The notes beneath the pieces were generated by a model that worked only from the letters and a program-made list of their open reading frames with translations, was not told the DNA's origin and ran no database searches. 64,000 nucleotides of DNA, taken from assembly GCF_015477605.1 (NCBI RefSeq), contig NZ_JADLQX010000004.1, forward strand, positions 1-64,000, given 5' to 3'. The translations under genes and the position numbers were made by a program. This stretch comes from Nocardia amamiensis (GTDB taxonomy: Bacteria > Actinomycetota > Actinomycetes > Mycobacteriales > Mycobacteriaceae). Shown one piece after another: positions 53,097-62,361 of the stretch (positions within the stretch are counted from its first letter, which is position 1; each line of letters opens with the position of its first letter).

Positions 53097-53325
53097 GGCG
53101 AACCTCCCTGAACGACAGTGTCCATCGTAGGCTTTCCGCCGCGTCCGCTCGGCCGGTTCCGGCACGGCGATCCTCCCCACGGCGATTCGCCGACGGTGAG
53201 ACATCGCACCGCAACACGCCAGGAACGGGGATCTCGCCGTGACGGTGCACGGCGCGGCGGCTACGGTTGGGCGTGTCAGGAACATCGCCGGGGACGCCCC
53301 CCGAGGTCCATCGAGGAGCAGCACG

Positions 53326-54759
53326 ATGAGCAGTCAGACTGTCGGGAACGGTCGTCACCGGGTGGTGGTGATCGGCTCGGGCTTCGGCGGCCTGTTCGGT
53401 ACCAAGCACCTCAAGCGCGCCGACGTCGACGTCACACTCATCTCGAAGACCTCGACCCACCTGTTCCAGCCGCTGCTCTATCAGGTCGCGACCGGCATCC
53501 TCTCGGTCGGCGAGATCGCGCCCGCTACCCGTCTCGTGCTGCGCAAGCAGAAGAACGCGCAGGTGCTGCTCGGCGACGTCACCGACATCGATCTGCACAA
53601 CAAGACGGTGACCTCGCGTCTGCTCGACAAGGACACCGTCACCCCGTTCGACAGCCTGATCGTCGCCACCGGCGCGCAGCAGTCCTACTTCGGCAACGAC
53701 CGATTCGCCACCTTCGCGCCCGGCATGAAGACCATCGACGACGCGCTGGAGTTGCGCGGGCGGATCCTCGGCGCGTTCGAGCAGGCCGAGCTGGCCACCA
53801 CCCAGGAGGAGCGCGACCGGCTGCTGACCTTCGTCATCGTCGGCGCAGGCCCGACCGGTGTCGAGCTGGCCGGTCAGATCGCCGAACTCTCCGACCGCAC
53901 CTTGGAGGGCACCTTCCACAACATCGATCCGCGCGACGCACGCGTGGTGCTGATCGAGGGTGCGGGCGCGGTGCTCGGCCCCATGGGGCCCAAGCTCGGC
54001 GGCAAAGCCGAACGGCGGCTCGCGAAGATGGGCGTGGAGATCCAGCTCAACGCGATGGTCATCGATGTCGACGCATTCGGCGTCACGGTGAAGGACTCCG
54101 ACGGCACCATCCGGCGCATCGAGTCGGCGTGCAAGGTCTGGTCAGCGGGCGTGCAGGCCAGCCCGCTGGGCAAGATGATCGCCGATCAGTCCGACGGCAC
54201 CGAGGTCGACCGCGCGGGCCGGGTCGTGGTGGAGCCGGACCTGACCGTCAAGGGCCACCCGAACGTGTTCGTGGTCGGCGATCTGATGTCGGTGCCGAAC
54301 GTGCCCGGTCAGGCGCAGGGCGCCATCCAGGGCGCGACCTACGCGGCCAAGCAGATCAAGGCCGGTCTGAAAGGCCAGACGTCGCAGGAGCGCAAGCCGT
54401 TCAAGTACTTCAACAAGGGCAGCATGGCCACCATCTCGCGGTTCAGCGCCGTGTGCCAGGTGGGCAAGCTGGAGTTCGGCGGATTCATCGCGTGGCTGGC
54501 CTGGCTGGCGTTGCACCTGTACTACCTGGTCGGGTATCGCAGCCGGATCATCACCGTGATCCAGTGGTTCGTCACCTTCCTCGGCCGCAGCCGCGGACAG
54601 ATGGCGGCCACCGAGCAGTGGGTGTTCGCGCGACTAGCCCTGGAGGCCATCAGTACCGGCGACGACGAAGACGCCGAACAACTGGCTGCCGCGCTCGGTG
54701 CCTCCACCAACAGCCGGGCCGCGGTGGACAAGGCCGGTACCAACGTCAAAGCGGGTTAG
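53326..54759 (+). CDS. ndh: Type II NADH dehydrogenase
   Basis: 477 residues. FAD site VVVIGSGFGGLFGTKHLKR, then STHLFQPLLYQVATGILSVGEIA, second dinucleotide fold FVIVGAGPTGVELAGQIAEL and NVFVVGDLMSV. The C-terminal part with FGGFIAWLAWLALHLYYLVGYR is the membrane-binding amphipathic segment of NDH-2. It passes electrons from NADH to menaquinone without pumping. GAGGAG precedes the ATG by about 8 bases. Confidence 0.92.
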   Translation: MSSQTVGNGRHRVVVIGSGFGGLFGTKHLKRADVDVTLISKTSTHLFQPLLYQVATGILSVGEIAPATRLVLRKQKNAQVLLGDVTDIDLHNKTVTSRLLDKDTVTPFDSLIVATGAQQSYFGNDRFATFAPGMKTIDDALELRGRILGAFEQAELATTQEERDRLLTFVIVGAGPTGVELAGQIAELSDRTLEGTFHNIDPRDARVVLIEGAGAVLGPMGPKLGGKAERRLAKMGVEIQLNAMVIDVDAFGVTVKDSDGTIRRIESACKVWSAGVQASPLGKMIADQSDGTEVDRAGRVVVEPDLTVKGHPNVFVVGDLMSVPNVPGQAQGAIQGATYAAKQIKAGLKGQTSQERKPFKYFNKGSMATISRFSAVCQVGKLEFGGFIAWLAWLALHLYYLVGYRSRIITVIQWFVTFLGRSRGQMAATEQWVFARLALEAISTGDDEDAEQLAAALGASTNSRAAVDKAGTNVKAG

Positions 54760-54874
54760 CTAGCAAACACGCAGTTATTTCAATTCGTGTTGTGATAGCG
54801 AGCTCGACCAATCCAGGTCGCCAGCGAATCCGAATGTGGGGCGTCGAAGTCTCCTTCCGGATGAAAGGTGATCT

Positions 54875-55735
54875 ATGGGCACAGGCAAGCACAGGGCAGC
54901 CGACCCGCGTCGACAGAAGATGGGCTCGATCGTCGTCGCGGGTGCGATCCCCCTGGTAATCGCGCTGGTGGGACCCGGAACCGCGGACGCAGAGCCTGAT
55001 CGGTCTGTTCCGGCGGGTCCGGCCGACCAAGTGGAGCAGACCGGCGAGACAAGCCAGGCCGCCGAAGTGGAGTGGCCCGCGGCCGAAGCCCCGAATGTGC
55101 GCCCATACCAGGGTCTGCATATTCCGGAGGACACGCTGAGCTCGCTGCAATGGGCGCGGCCGATGCCGGAGAAGAAATACCTGGCCCCGATCGAGTCGCT
55201 GCACCTGCCCGTTCCGGTCGCCCCGGTGCCGCCGATCGCGCCGCCGGCGGGGAAGTTGCGTTTCGGCGACGTGCAAGTCGACGCACCGGAGTGGCTGTAC
55301 CGGGAGCAGGCGATCCAGCTCAATGACGGCGCCGCACGAGTCGAGGCCGAGATGGCGACATTCCTCGACTCGGTGGGCATGGAGCGCACCCGGTCCGACC
55401 GCATCGCGGGCCAGACGGTGGGCGCCGCGGCGATCGGTGCGGCCGCGGGCGCTGCGGTGGCAAGTCCGTTCGCGCTGTTCGGGGCCGCCATGGGCGGTGC
55501 GCTCGGCGGGGCCATCGGCCTGCCGTTCGCGCCGATAGGTCTCGCCGCGGGGCCGATGGGTGCCGCTTACGGCGCGGCTCTCATGGCCGTCCCCCTTGCG
55601 GCGATCGGCGCGGGCGTCGGTGCGGCACTCGGTGCGGTGCACGCCTTCAGCGCGCCACCGCAGGCCCTCAGCACACCTCCGGAGTCCACCGACACCGCAC
55701 CGGTCGATCCGGCCCTGGAGGGGGCCAACGGTTGA
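54875..55735 (+). CDS. Exported Gly/Ala-rich protein, unknown function
   Basis: 286 residues. A signal peptide (KMGSIVVAGAIPLVIALVGPGTADA) ends near residue 39. The mature protein has an acidic and Pro-rich region, a helical segment REQAIQLNDGAARVEAEMATFLDSVGMERTRSD, and a C-terminal block of repeated Gly/Ala helices (VGAAAIGAAAGAAVASPFAL and similar) that could insert into or cross a membrane. Similar Gly-zipper tails occur in nocardial exported proteins of unknown role. AAAGG lies 6-7 bases upstream of the ATG. It ends at a strong terminator. Confidence 0.8.
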   Translation: MGTGKHRAADPRRQKMGSIVVAGAIPLVIALVGPGTADAEPDRSVPAGPADQVEQTGETSQAAEVEWPAAEAPNVRPYQGLHIPEDTLSSLQWARPMPEKKYLAPIESLHLPVPVAPVPPIAPPAGKLRFGDVQVDAPEWLYREQAIQLNDGAARVEAEMATFLDSVGMERTRSDRIAGQTVGAAAIGAAAGAAVASPFALFGAAMGGALGGAIGLPFAPIGLAAGPMGAAYGAALMAVPLAAIGAGVGAALGAVHAFSAPPQALSTPPESTDTAPVDPALEGANG

Positions 55736-55767
55736 CCGGACCGGCGCATCCCAGGGACGAGCCGGAA

Positions 55768-55811
55768 GGGTGGGAGCCCGACGACGCTGGCGGGCTCCCA
55801 CCCTTTCTTTT
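55768..55811 (+). terminator. Strong rho-independent terminator
   Basis: GGGTGGGAGCCCG (55768-55780) and CGGGCTCCCACCC (55791-55803) form a perfect 13-base stem with a 10-base loop, followed by TTTCTTTT. This is the clearest intrinsic terminator in the window. Confidence 0.88.
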
Positions 55812-55875
55812 CTCCCCTGATCGGCCGGATTACACCCGTACTAGATGAATTCCACAGGACGTGCTCGGCACGGTG

Positions 55876-56532
55876 TCACCCGGAGACGGCGAGCAGTGAT
55901 CCGGTGCGAGTGAACAAGCTGCCACCGGCCGCGAGTGGCAGCCGGGTCTGTGTCAAACCTGTTGTGGCCGTCGGACGTCCGTCGGGGTAGACGAGCTCGC
56001 TCTCCAACGCGCGCGGAGCGGCCAGCGCGTCGTATGCCGATGTCCCCACGCCCAGTTCGAGACGGTGGCGCAGCAATGGTGTGGCGTCGACATCGGCGAT
56101 CAGGTCTCCCCGCCACTGGCCCGCGTCCTCACCCGTGCGGCCGATCTGCACACGTTCGCGCATGCGCAGCCGGGAATCAGAGGCCAACTGGACCGTGGTG
56201 ACGGTGTGGTGCTGGGCGGCGCCCGCGACGATCATCGGCTCGGGATCGAAATCCAGCGCTCCCCCGCTGCCGACTTCGAGGTGCCACCGCGCGAACGACA
56301 GTGGCGTCGTCGCGCCGGGCAGCGCCAGGGTCGCCGCGGCCGAGCGCACCACCAGTTCGGCGCCCGGCGCGACCACCACGACGATGTCGAGTTCGTCACC
56401 GCCGAGCGGCGTGGCGGCGGTGCCGATCAGATGAACCGTCCGCGGGCCGGTGCGGCGAGCAGCCAGTCCACCGCCGGCATGGATCTCGGGGAGTGCCGCG
56501 GCGGTGGCGACTATCCGTACCTCGGTGCGCAA
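55876..56532 (-). CDS. ureD: Urease accessory protein UreD
   Basis: 218 residues of the UreD/UreH family. Marks are GGGLAARRTGPRTVHLIGTAATPLGGDELDI, LVVRSAAATLALPG and MIVAGAAQHHTVTTVQL. UreD binds apo-urease and passes nickel from UreG with UreF. It is the last of three minus-strand genes ureF-ureG-ureD, 9 bases after ureG. The actinobacterial version is short, as here. Confidence 0.87.
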   Translation of the reverse strand: MRTEVRIVATAAALPEIHAGGGLAARRTGPRTVHLIGTAATPLGGDELDIVVVVAPGAELVVRSAAATLALPGATTPLSFARWHLEVGSGGALDFDPEPMIVAGAAQHHTVTTVQLASDSRLRMRERVQIGRTGEDAGQWRGDLIADVDATPLLRHRLELGVGTSAYDALAAPRALESELVYPDGRPTATTGLTQTRLPLAAGGSLFTRTGSLLAVSG

Positions 56533-56541
56533 CAGCGGAAC

Positions 56542-57261
56542 TCAGTGCGCGACAGCGGATTCGCCGGTGCCCGCCCGGTCCTGCTCGGCGATCGCGCGTA
56601 GCTGCTCGCGCACCCAGTTCAGCACCGGCGTCGCCGCCCGGTCCTCGGTGAGCGAGACCAGCACGGTCGGGCGGCCGGCACGTACCCGCGTCGCGTCGCG
56701 CTCCATCACGCCCAGATCCGCGCCGACCAGCGGCGCGAGATCGGTCTTGTTGACCACCAGCAGATCGGAGAAGGTCACGCCGGGGCCGCCTTTGCGCGGT
56801 ACCTTGTCGCCGCCCGCCACGTCCACGACGAAGATCTGCACGTCGATCAGTCCGGAGGAGAAGGTGGCGGTGAGATTGTCGCCGCCGGATTCGACGAGGA
56901 TCAGATCCAGCGGCGGGTTGGCGGCGACCAGATCGTCGATGGCGTCGAGGTTGGCGGTGATGTCGTCGCGGATGGCGGTGTGCGGGCAGCCGCCGGTCTG
57001 CACGGCGGTGATCCGCTCGTCGGGCAATACCGCGTGCCTGCGCAGGAAGTCGGCGTCCTCGGTCGTGTAGATGTCGTTGGTCAGCACGGCCAGCGACAGC
57101 TCGTCGCGCAGTTGCCTGCACAACGCGGCCACCAATGCGGTTTTGCCGGAGCCGACCGGGCCGCCGATGCCGATGCGCAACGCCTCGCCGGGGATCCGGG
57201 TCCGCTTGGGCCGGTCGTGACGGTGGTCGTGCGGCTCGCCGTCGATCAGGTGCGGGGGCAT
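56542..57261 (-). CDS. ureG: Urease accessory GTPase UreG
   Basis: 239 residues. P-loop [19 protein letters not shown], then [14 protein letters not shown], the nickel-binding C-P-H in [28 protein letters not shown] and the specificity motif VNKTDLAP. A His-rich N-terminal stretch ([12 protein letters not shown]) may store nickel. UreG couples GTP hydrolysis to nickel delivery. GGAGA lies upstream of the ATG. Confidence 0.95.
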   Translation of the reverse strand: MPPHLIDGEPHDHRHDRPKRTRIPGEALRIGIGGPVGSGKTALVAALCRQLRDELSLAVLTNDIYTTEDADFLRRHAVLPDERITAVQTGGCPHTAIRDDITANLDAIDDLVAANPPLDLILVESGGDNLTATFSSGLIDVQIFVVDVAGGDKVPRKGGPGVTFSDLLVVNKTDLAPLVGADLGVMERDATRVRAGRPTVLVSLTEDRAATPVLNWVREQLRAIAEQDRAGTGESAVAH

Positions 57262-57288
57262 GGCGCGGTCTCCTTCGCTCGAGGGGCT

Positions 57289-57954
57289 TCAGCTGGCGAA
57301 CAGTGGCATGTCGCGGCGCAGGTGACGCTCGGCGAGCACGTCTTGCAGTGGATCGGACACCGCGGCAAGGCCGGTCACCGCCTTTGCGGCGACCCGGTCG
57401 CACAGGTCGGCGAGGCGGATCGTGCATGCGGCGATGGCGGCGGGGTCCAGTGCCAGCAAGCGCTGGGCGGCGGTCGCCGCGCCGGTGAGCGTGGTGTAGA
57501 CGACAACGTTCGCGATCTGTTGCGGCGGCACCGCGGCGGCCGCGCCGACCGCACCGAAAACCGTGGACAGGTGCGGTGTCGCGCCGAGTCGCGACCACTC
57601 GTGCTCGGGCCACAGCTGTTTGGCCAGGCGCAGCAGGCCGCGGCCCTGCGCGCGGGATGCCGCGCGGGCGCCTGGCGCGGGTGTGCGTGCGTCGGCCTCC
57701 GCCTCGGCGCGGGCCGCATCGAGTTCGCCCGCGCACACCGCGGCGGCCAGCGATGCGGCCACCAGGCCCGTTGTCCGGATTCGGCGGCGCAGGTACAACT
57801 CCACCGTCGCCACGTCGCGGATCAGCCCGGAGGCGACGGCCTCCTCGACTCCGCCGGAGTGCACATGCCCGCCGATCGGCAGCCGCGAGTCGGCGAGTGC
57901 GAGCACCGTCGCAAGGCTCGACGCAGCCGGACCGCTCGGAGCAGATTCACGCAC
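57289..57954 (-). CDS. ureF: Urease accessory protein UreF
   Basis: 221 residues, all-helical. ALADSRLPIGGHVHSGGVEEAV at the N-terminus is the UreF signature; DPLQDVLAERHLRRDMPLFAS ends it. UreF gates the UreG-UreD complex. The start is a GTG at 57954. Upstream on the same strand lies an SDR gene, not ureC, so the accessory operon is separated from any urease structural genes within this window. Confidence 0.88.
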   Translation of the reverse strand: MRESAPSGPAASSLATVLALADSRLPIGGHVHSGGVEEAVASGLIRDVATVELYLRRRIRTTGLVAASLAAAVCAGELDAARAEAEADARTPAPGARAASRAQGRGLLRLAKQLWPEHEWSRLGATPHLSTVFGAVGAAAAVPPQQIANVVVYTTLTGAATAAQRLLALDPAAIAACTIRLADLCDRVAAKAVTGLAAVSDPLQDVLAERHLRRDMPLFAS

Positions 57955-58027
57955 CCGTCGATCCTATGTCCCGGCGTGTCGCCCAGGTGTCCCGGACGTT
58001 CCGCCGTCGTGCCGGTTCCGGTTCGGA

Positions 58028-58897
58028 TCAGCGCCGGAAAGCGCGCTCCATGAAACGCTGGGCGCGGCCGCGGGTCAGGTCGGTCCACGCCTGGACGGGC
58101 GCCGACCACCAGGGGGCGATCTCGCGCGGCTTCGCGGTCACCGCGTGGCAGACCAGGTCGGCGGCCTCGTCGACGGTGAGCCCGGGGACACGGCTGAAGT
58201 CGGTGGGCGCGCTCATCCTGGTGTGCACCAGCGGCATGTAGATCGAGGTGGTTGTGACACCGTCGGCGGCCACCTCGGCCGCGACGCTGCGCAACCACAC
58301 GTCGAAGGCGGCCTTCGACGCGCCATAGGCCGCCCATCGCGGAGCGGGCGGCACACGCACGCCCCACGTCGAGATGTTGACGATGTGGCCTCGCCCGTGA
58401 GCGCGCATCGCGGGCAGCAGAGTGAGCAGCAGGCGCACCGGACCGAGATAGTTGATGTCGATGGTGCGGGTGAAATCGTGGAAGCGGTCATAGGACTCGT
58501 CGATGGGACGGCGAATCGACTTGCCCGCGTTGTTGATCACCACGTCGAGGCGGCCGTGCTCGTCGAGCAGTGCGCGGCCGAGGCGTTCGACGGCATCCAT
58601 GTCGGTGAGATCGGTCGGATAGGCGTGCGCGACGCCGCCCGCTCCGGTGATCTCCGCGGCCACCCGGTCGAGTTCCTCGGCGGAACGGGCCACGAGCAGG
58701 ACAGTCGCCCCCGCCGCGGCCAGCTTGCGCGCGCTGGCTTTGCCTATCCCGTGCGATGCACCGGTGACCAGGACGATCTGACCGTCGACCGCGGCGCGCA
58801 ACGCCTTTTCACGTGGGCGCGACGTGGGATAGAGCAGACGCGTCGCCACCCGTTCGGCGATCGGCCGCCCGTTGCTCGAGGCCGAAGTGTGGTTCAC
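58028..58897 (-). CDS. Short-chain dehydrogenase/reductase
   Basis: 289 residues from GTG 58897. Marks are VLVTGASHGIGKASARKLA, INNAGKS, Ser in IVNISTWGVR and Y-x-x-x-K in AAYGASKAAFDVW; the C-terminal RAQRFMERAFRR is usual in actinobacterial SDRs of lipid metabolism. Minus-strand TACAGT lies 7 bases before the GTG, so the transcript may be leaderless. A GTG at 58930 would add 11 residues. It precedes ureF by 73 bases; shared transcription is possible but the functions look unrelated. Confidence 0.85.
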   Translation of the reverse strand: MNHTSASSNGRPIAERVATRLLYPTSRPREKALRAAVDGQIVLVTGASHGIGKASARKLAAAGATVLLVARSAEELDRVAAEITGAGGVAHAYPTDLTDMDAVERLGRALLDEHGRLDVVINNAGKSIRRPIDESYDRFHDFTRTIDINYLGPVRLLLTLLPAMRAHGRGHIVNISTWGVRVPPAPRWAAYGASKAAFDVWLRSVAAEVAADGVTTTSIYMPLVHTRMSAPTDFSRVPGLTVDEAADLVCHAVTAKPREIAPWWSAPVQAWTDLTRGRAQRFMERAFRR

Positions 58898-59055
58898 GGA
58901 TTCGACTGTAGCCCGGATAAGGCCGCTCACCCCGGGATCGCGCCATCATGCGGACCGCGACCCTATCACGCACGAGTCGCGGCAAGTCCTGCCAGGTGAG
59001 GTAGGCGGCGATGCTCAGGCCGCCATCGGTGCACCGGACCAGGAAGTCAGATCGG

Positions 59056-60528
59056 TCAGCGCCGGGCGGACGAGGCGAACCTGGCGATCAAAGCCATCAC
59101 CACCAGCGCCGTCGCGCCCGCGGCCACGGCTATATGCATTCCGTTGACGAAAGATTCGCGTGCCGACTCGATCAGCGCCGCATCGCCGCCCGCCTTCTGG
59201 ATGGTCTCGCCGAGTGTGGCCGCGTAGTCGCCGGCGGACCGGAAGATCAGCGCCGCGAGCGAGCCGAGCAGGGCGAGGCCCAGCGCGTTGCCCAACTCGA
59301 AGCTGGTCTCGGAGATGCCGACCGCCGACCCGGCCCGCTCCGGCGGCACCGACGACACCGCAACGTCGGACACCAGGGTGAAGGCCAGGCCATAGCCGAT
59401 TCCGGCGATGGTGGAGCCGGTCAGATACCACCAGAGCCCGCCGTGCACGCCGACGCCCAGCACCAGCAGGTTGCCCACCGCCGAGGCCAGCAGGGCGAAC
59501 ACGAATGTGGCACCGGTCCCGAAGCGGTGTCCGACCCGTGCGCCGCCCATCGAGCAGACGAACACCGCGATCGCCATCGGGATGCCGAGCAGCGCCGCGG
59601 CGAGCGGCGTGCGTCCGGTCACCGATTGCAGATACACGCTGGTCAGATAGCTCAGACCGGCCAGCGACATCATGCCGATCAGGCTGGAGCCGATCGCCAC
59701 CGAGAACGGGACCCTGGCGAACAACCGCAGGTCCAGCAGTGGTTCGTCGAGCTCTCGCTGCCTGCGGACGAAGGCGATCGAGAGCCCCGCGCCGACCAGC
59801 GCGATGACGACCGCCTGCGCATCGATGCCTTCGGTCGCGGCGTGCTTGATCCCGTAGACCAGCGGCAGGATGCCGCCGATGGACAGGGCGACGCTCGGTA
59901 AGTCCAGCGGTCCCCGCACGCCCGCTCGATGTTCCGGCAGCACGAATGGGCCGAACGCGAGCAGGATCAGCAGCACCGGGATATTGATGAGAAAGACCGA
60001 GCCCCACCAGAACTGGTGCAGCAGCATGCCGCCGATGATCGGTCCGACGGCCGAGCCGCCTGCGAAGAACGCCGTCCAGACACCGATCGCGGCGGCGCGC
60101 TCGCGCGCGTCGGGAAACAGGCTGGAGATCAGCGCCAGACTGGACGGCAGCAAGGTGGCGCCCCCGATGCCCATCAGTGCCCGTGCCGCGATGAGCACGC
60201 CCGCGCTCGGCGCGAACGCCGCGATCACCGACGCGATCCCGAACACCGCGGCGCCCGCCAGCAGGATGGTGCGCCGCCCGACCCGGTCACCGAGGTTACC
60301 CATGGTGATCAGCAAGCCCGCGATCAGGAATCCGTAGATGTCGAGAATCCACAGCTGCTGGTCCGCCGAGGGGTCCAGGTCGACGGTCAGCGTCGGCAGC
60401 GCGAGGAACAGCACCGAGATGTCCATCGACACCAGCAGCACCGGCAGCAGCAGGACAGCCAGGCCCAGCCAGGCGCGGCGCGAGCCCACCGTGGTCGGCC
60501 CGGTACCTACTGCCCGCACGTCTGTCAT
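59056..60528 (-). CDS. MFS drug exporter, DHA2 family (SmvA/QacA-like)
   Basis: 490 residues with 14 helices. Marks are VSMDISVLFLALPTLTVDL in helix 1, QLWILDIYGFLIAGLLITMG, GDRVGRRTILL and MGIGGATLLPSSLALI. The form with Asp in LDIYGF is typical of QacA/SmvA exporters of cationic biocides. The ATG has GAGAGGA about 9 bases upstream. It diverges from a TetR gene over two perfect palindromes. Confidence 0.9.
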   Translation of the reverse strand: MTDVRAVGTGPTTVGSRRAWLGLAVLLLPVLLVSMDISVLFLALPTLTVDLDPSADQQLWILDIYGFLIAGLLITMGNLGDRVGRRTILLAGAAVFGIASVIAAFAPSAGVLIAARALMGIGGATLLPSSLALISSLFPDARERAAAIGVWTAFFAGGSAVGPIIGGMLLHQFWWGSVFLINIPVLLILLAFGPFVLPEHRAGVRGPLDLPSVALSIGGILPLVYGIKHAATEGIDAQAVVIALVGAGLSIAFVRRQRELDEPLLDLRLFARVPFSVAIGSSLIGMMSLAGLSYLTSVYLQSVTGRTPLAAALLGIPMAIAVFVCSMGGARVGHRFGTGATFVFALLASAVGNLLVLGVGVHGGLWWYLTGSTIAGIGYGLAFTLVSDVAVSSVPPERAGSAVGISETSFELGNALGLALLGSLAALIFRSAGDYAATLGETIQKAGGDAALIESARESFVNGMHIAVAAGATALVVMALIARFASSARR

Positions 60529-60549
60529 CCCGAACGTCCTCTCACTGGC

Positions 60550-60584
60550 GCGTACGTCGTACGCATGACAAGGGTACAGTGTAC
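60550..60584. promoter_or_regulatory. Twin palindromic operator of the exporter/TetR pair
   Basis: GCGTACG-T-CGTACGC (60550-60564) is a perfect 7-1-7 palindrome; GTACA-G-TGTAC (60574-60584) is a perfect 5-1-5 palindrome with the same GTAC core 24 bases away, centre to centre about 22. This spacing of two helical turns puts both sites on one face of the DNA, as for cooperating TetR dimers. Confidence 0.7.
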
Positions 60585-60623
60585 GCTACGCATCCAGGGC
60601 CCCGAGTGGAAGCGAGCCGTGGG

Positions 60624-61310
60624 ATGACCGAGATCAAGCTGCACCGCACCGCCATCGTCGACACCGCCATCGAGCTCGCCGACGCCGAGGGATTGGACGC
60701 GCTGTCCATGCGGCGCATCGCCGACCGGCTCGGCGTGGGCGCCATGTCGCTGTATCGCCACGTCGCGAACAAGGACGAGCTACTGGCGTTGATGACCGAC
60801 GAGGTCGCCCGGCGGAACCCGTACCCCTCGCCGGAGGGCCAGCGGTGGACCTGGCGCGACCGGGTCCGCATCGCGGCCGAGATCGATTGGGCGCTGTACC
60901 GGCAGCATCCGTGGGTGCTGCTCACCTTCGCCACCCCGCGCTACAGCTTCGGCCCGCAGAGCCTGGCGTGCCTGGCGTGGTTGGTGGACGGCTTCCTGGA
61001 ACTCGGCGTGTCCACCCGGGAGGCGACGGGTATGTCCTTCACCGTGTGGAACTACATCTCCGGGGCCACCCTGCCGGAGATCAGCGCCGAGTTGATGGCG
61101 CGCAAGGGCATGAACCCGACCGGCGACAACGGTCTGCGGACACTGCTGAACGGCACGGCCGAAGGGCCGGTCCCACCGGTGCTGGCCGATCTCGCGGGCA
61201 GCGGCGTCAGCGACCTGACCCAGGAAGAGCTGCTCTATGGCGGGCTCGACGCCCTGTGCGACGGATTCGCGGCACGGGCGGCGCGGAGCGAGCGATTGAC
61301 CTCGACCTGA
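60624..61310 (+). CDS. TetR-family regulator of the exporter
   Basis: 228 residues. HTH region LADAEGLDALSMRRIADRLGVGAMSLYRHVANKDELLALM is the TetR/TetR_C subtype, whose C-terminal domain resembles the tetracycline repressor and binds drugs. I chose the ATG at 60624; a GTG at 60579 is also in frame but overlaps the operator. It diverges from the SmvA-like exporter. The quinone oxidoreductase at 61359 follows after 48 bases and may be part of the same response. Confidence 0.88.
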   Translation: MTEIKLHRTAIVDTAIELADAEGLDALSMRRIADRLGVGAMSLYRHVANKDELLALMTDEVARRNPYPSPEGQRWTWRDRVRIAAEIDWALYRQHPWVLLTFATPRYSFGPQSLACLAWLVDGFLELGVSTREATGMSFTVWNYISGATLPEISAELMARKGMNPTGDNGLRTLLNGTAEGPVPPVLADLAGSGVSDLTQEELLYGGLDALCDGFAARAARSERLTST

Positions 61311-61358
61311 CTCGAGGTCGCAAGCTGGTCGGCGACCGCATTACGAACAGGAGTCACC

Positions 61359-62351
61359 GTGCACGCCATTCGCCTCCATACCTTCGGCCCGGCCGAAAAC
61401 CTGCGCTACGAAACGGTATCCGACCCCGCACCAGGCCCCGGCCAGGTCCGCATCTCGGTGGCGGCCGCCGGAGTTCATTTGGTGGATACATCGCTCCGCA
61501 GGGGCGAGCCCGGGCCGTATGAGTTGCCGCAACTGCCCACCGTCCCGGGACGCGAGGTCGCGGGCACGGTGGACCGAGTCGGTCCGGACGTCGAACCGGG
61601 TCTGCTCGGCGCGCGGGTCGTGGCCCACCTCGGCGCGGTGCCGGGCGGTTACGCCGAGCTGGCGGTGACCGAAGCCGCTCGGTTGCACGAGATTCCAGCG
61701 AACCTGGACGCGGCCGAGGCGGTGGCGATGATCGGCACCGGGCGCACCACCATGGGCATTCTCCAGTTCACCGACTTGGATCCCGACAGTGTCGCCGTGG
61801 TGACGGCCGCCGCGGGCGGCATCGGCACGCTGCTGGTGCAGTACGCCAGGAACGCCGGAGCGACCGTGATCGGCCTGGCGGGCGGTCCCGCGAAAGTCGA
61901 ACAGGTGCGGCGCAACGGCGCCGACCTCGCGGCGGATTACCTGCTGCCGGATTGGCCGGACCGAGTTCGTGCCTACATCGGCGACCGTGGCGCGAGCGTG
62001 CTGTTCGATTCCGTGGGTGGCGACATCGCCCGCACCGGTGTGCACCTACTCGGCAAAGGCGGGCAGCATTTGGTCTACGGCCGGTCCGGCCGGTCGAATG
62101 ACGAAGGGCTGCTGGTATTTTCAGCCGACGAACTCGCCGCCCGCGGCATCACCTCCGAGCTGGTGGTCGGCCCGCCGATGCTGGCGCGGGCCGGTGGCGA
62201 CTTGCGCGTCCTGGAGGAGCGAGCCATGGCCGAGGCGGCCGCCGGTCGGCTGCGCCCCGCGGTGCACCGTTTCCCGCTCGCGGAGGCAGCCGCCGCGCAC
62301 CGCGCGCTGGAAACGCGCGGAACGACCGGCAAGGTGGTGTTGATTCCGTGA
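61359..62351 (+). CDS. NADPH:quinone oxidoreductase, MDR superfamily
   Basis: 330 residues. N-terminal MHAIRLHTFGPAENLRYETV, VPGREVAGTVDRVGPDV, the nucleotide site VVTAAAGGIGTLLVQYARNAGA and the C-terminal PLAEAAAAHRALETRGTTGKVVL define the QOR type; no zinc ligands are present. AGGAG lies 5-6 bases before the GTG. It follows the TetR gene closely on the same strand. The likely role is two-electron reduction of quinones or enones. Confidence 0.88.
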   Translation: MHAIRLHTFGPAENLRYETVSDPAPGPGQVRISVAAAGVHLVDTSLRRGEPGPYELPQLPTVPGREVAGTVDRVGPDVEPGLLGARVVAHLGAVPGGYAELAVTEAARLHEIPANLDAAEAVAMIGTGRTTMGILQFTDLDPDSVAVVTAAAGGIGTLLVQYARNAGATVIGLAGGPAKVEQVRRNGADLAADYLLPDWPDRVRAYIGDRGASVLFDSVGGDIARTGVHLLGKGGQHLVYGRSGRSNDEGLLVFSADELAARGITSELVVGPPMLARAGGDLRVLEERAMAEAAAGRLRPAVHRFPLAEAAAAHRALETRGTTGKVVLIP

Positions 62352-62361
62352 CCGAGGCGGC

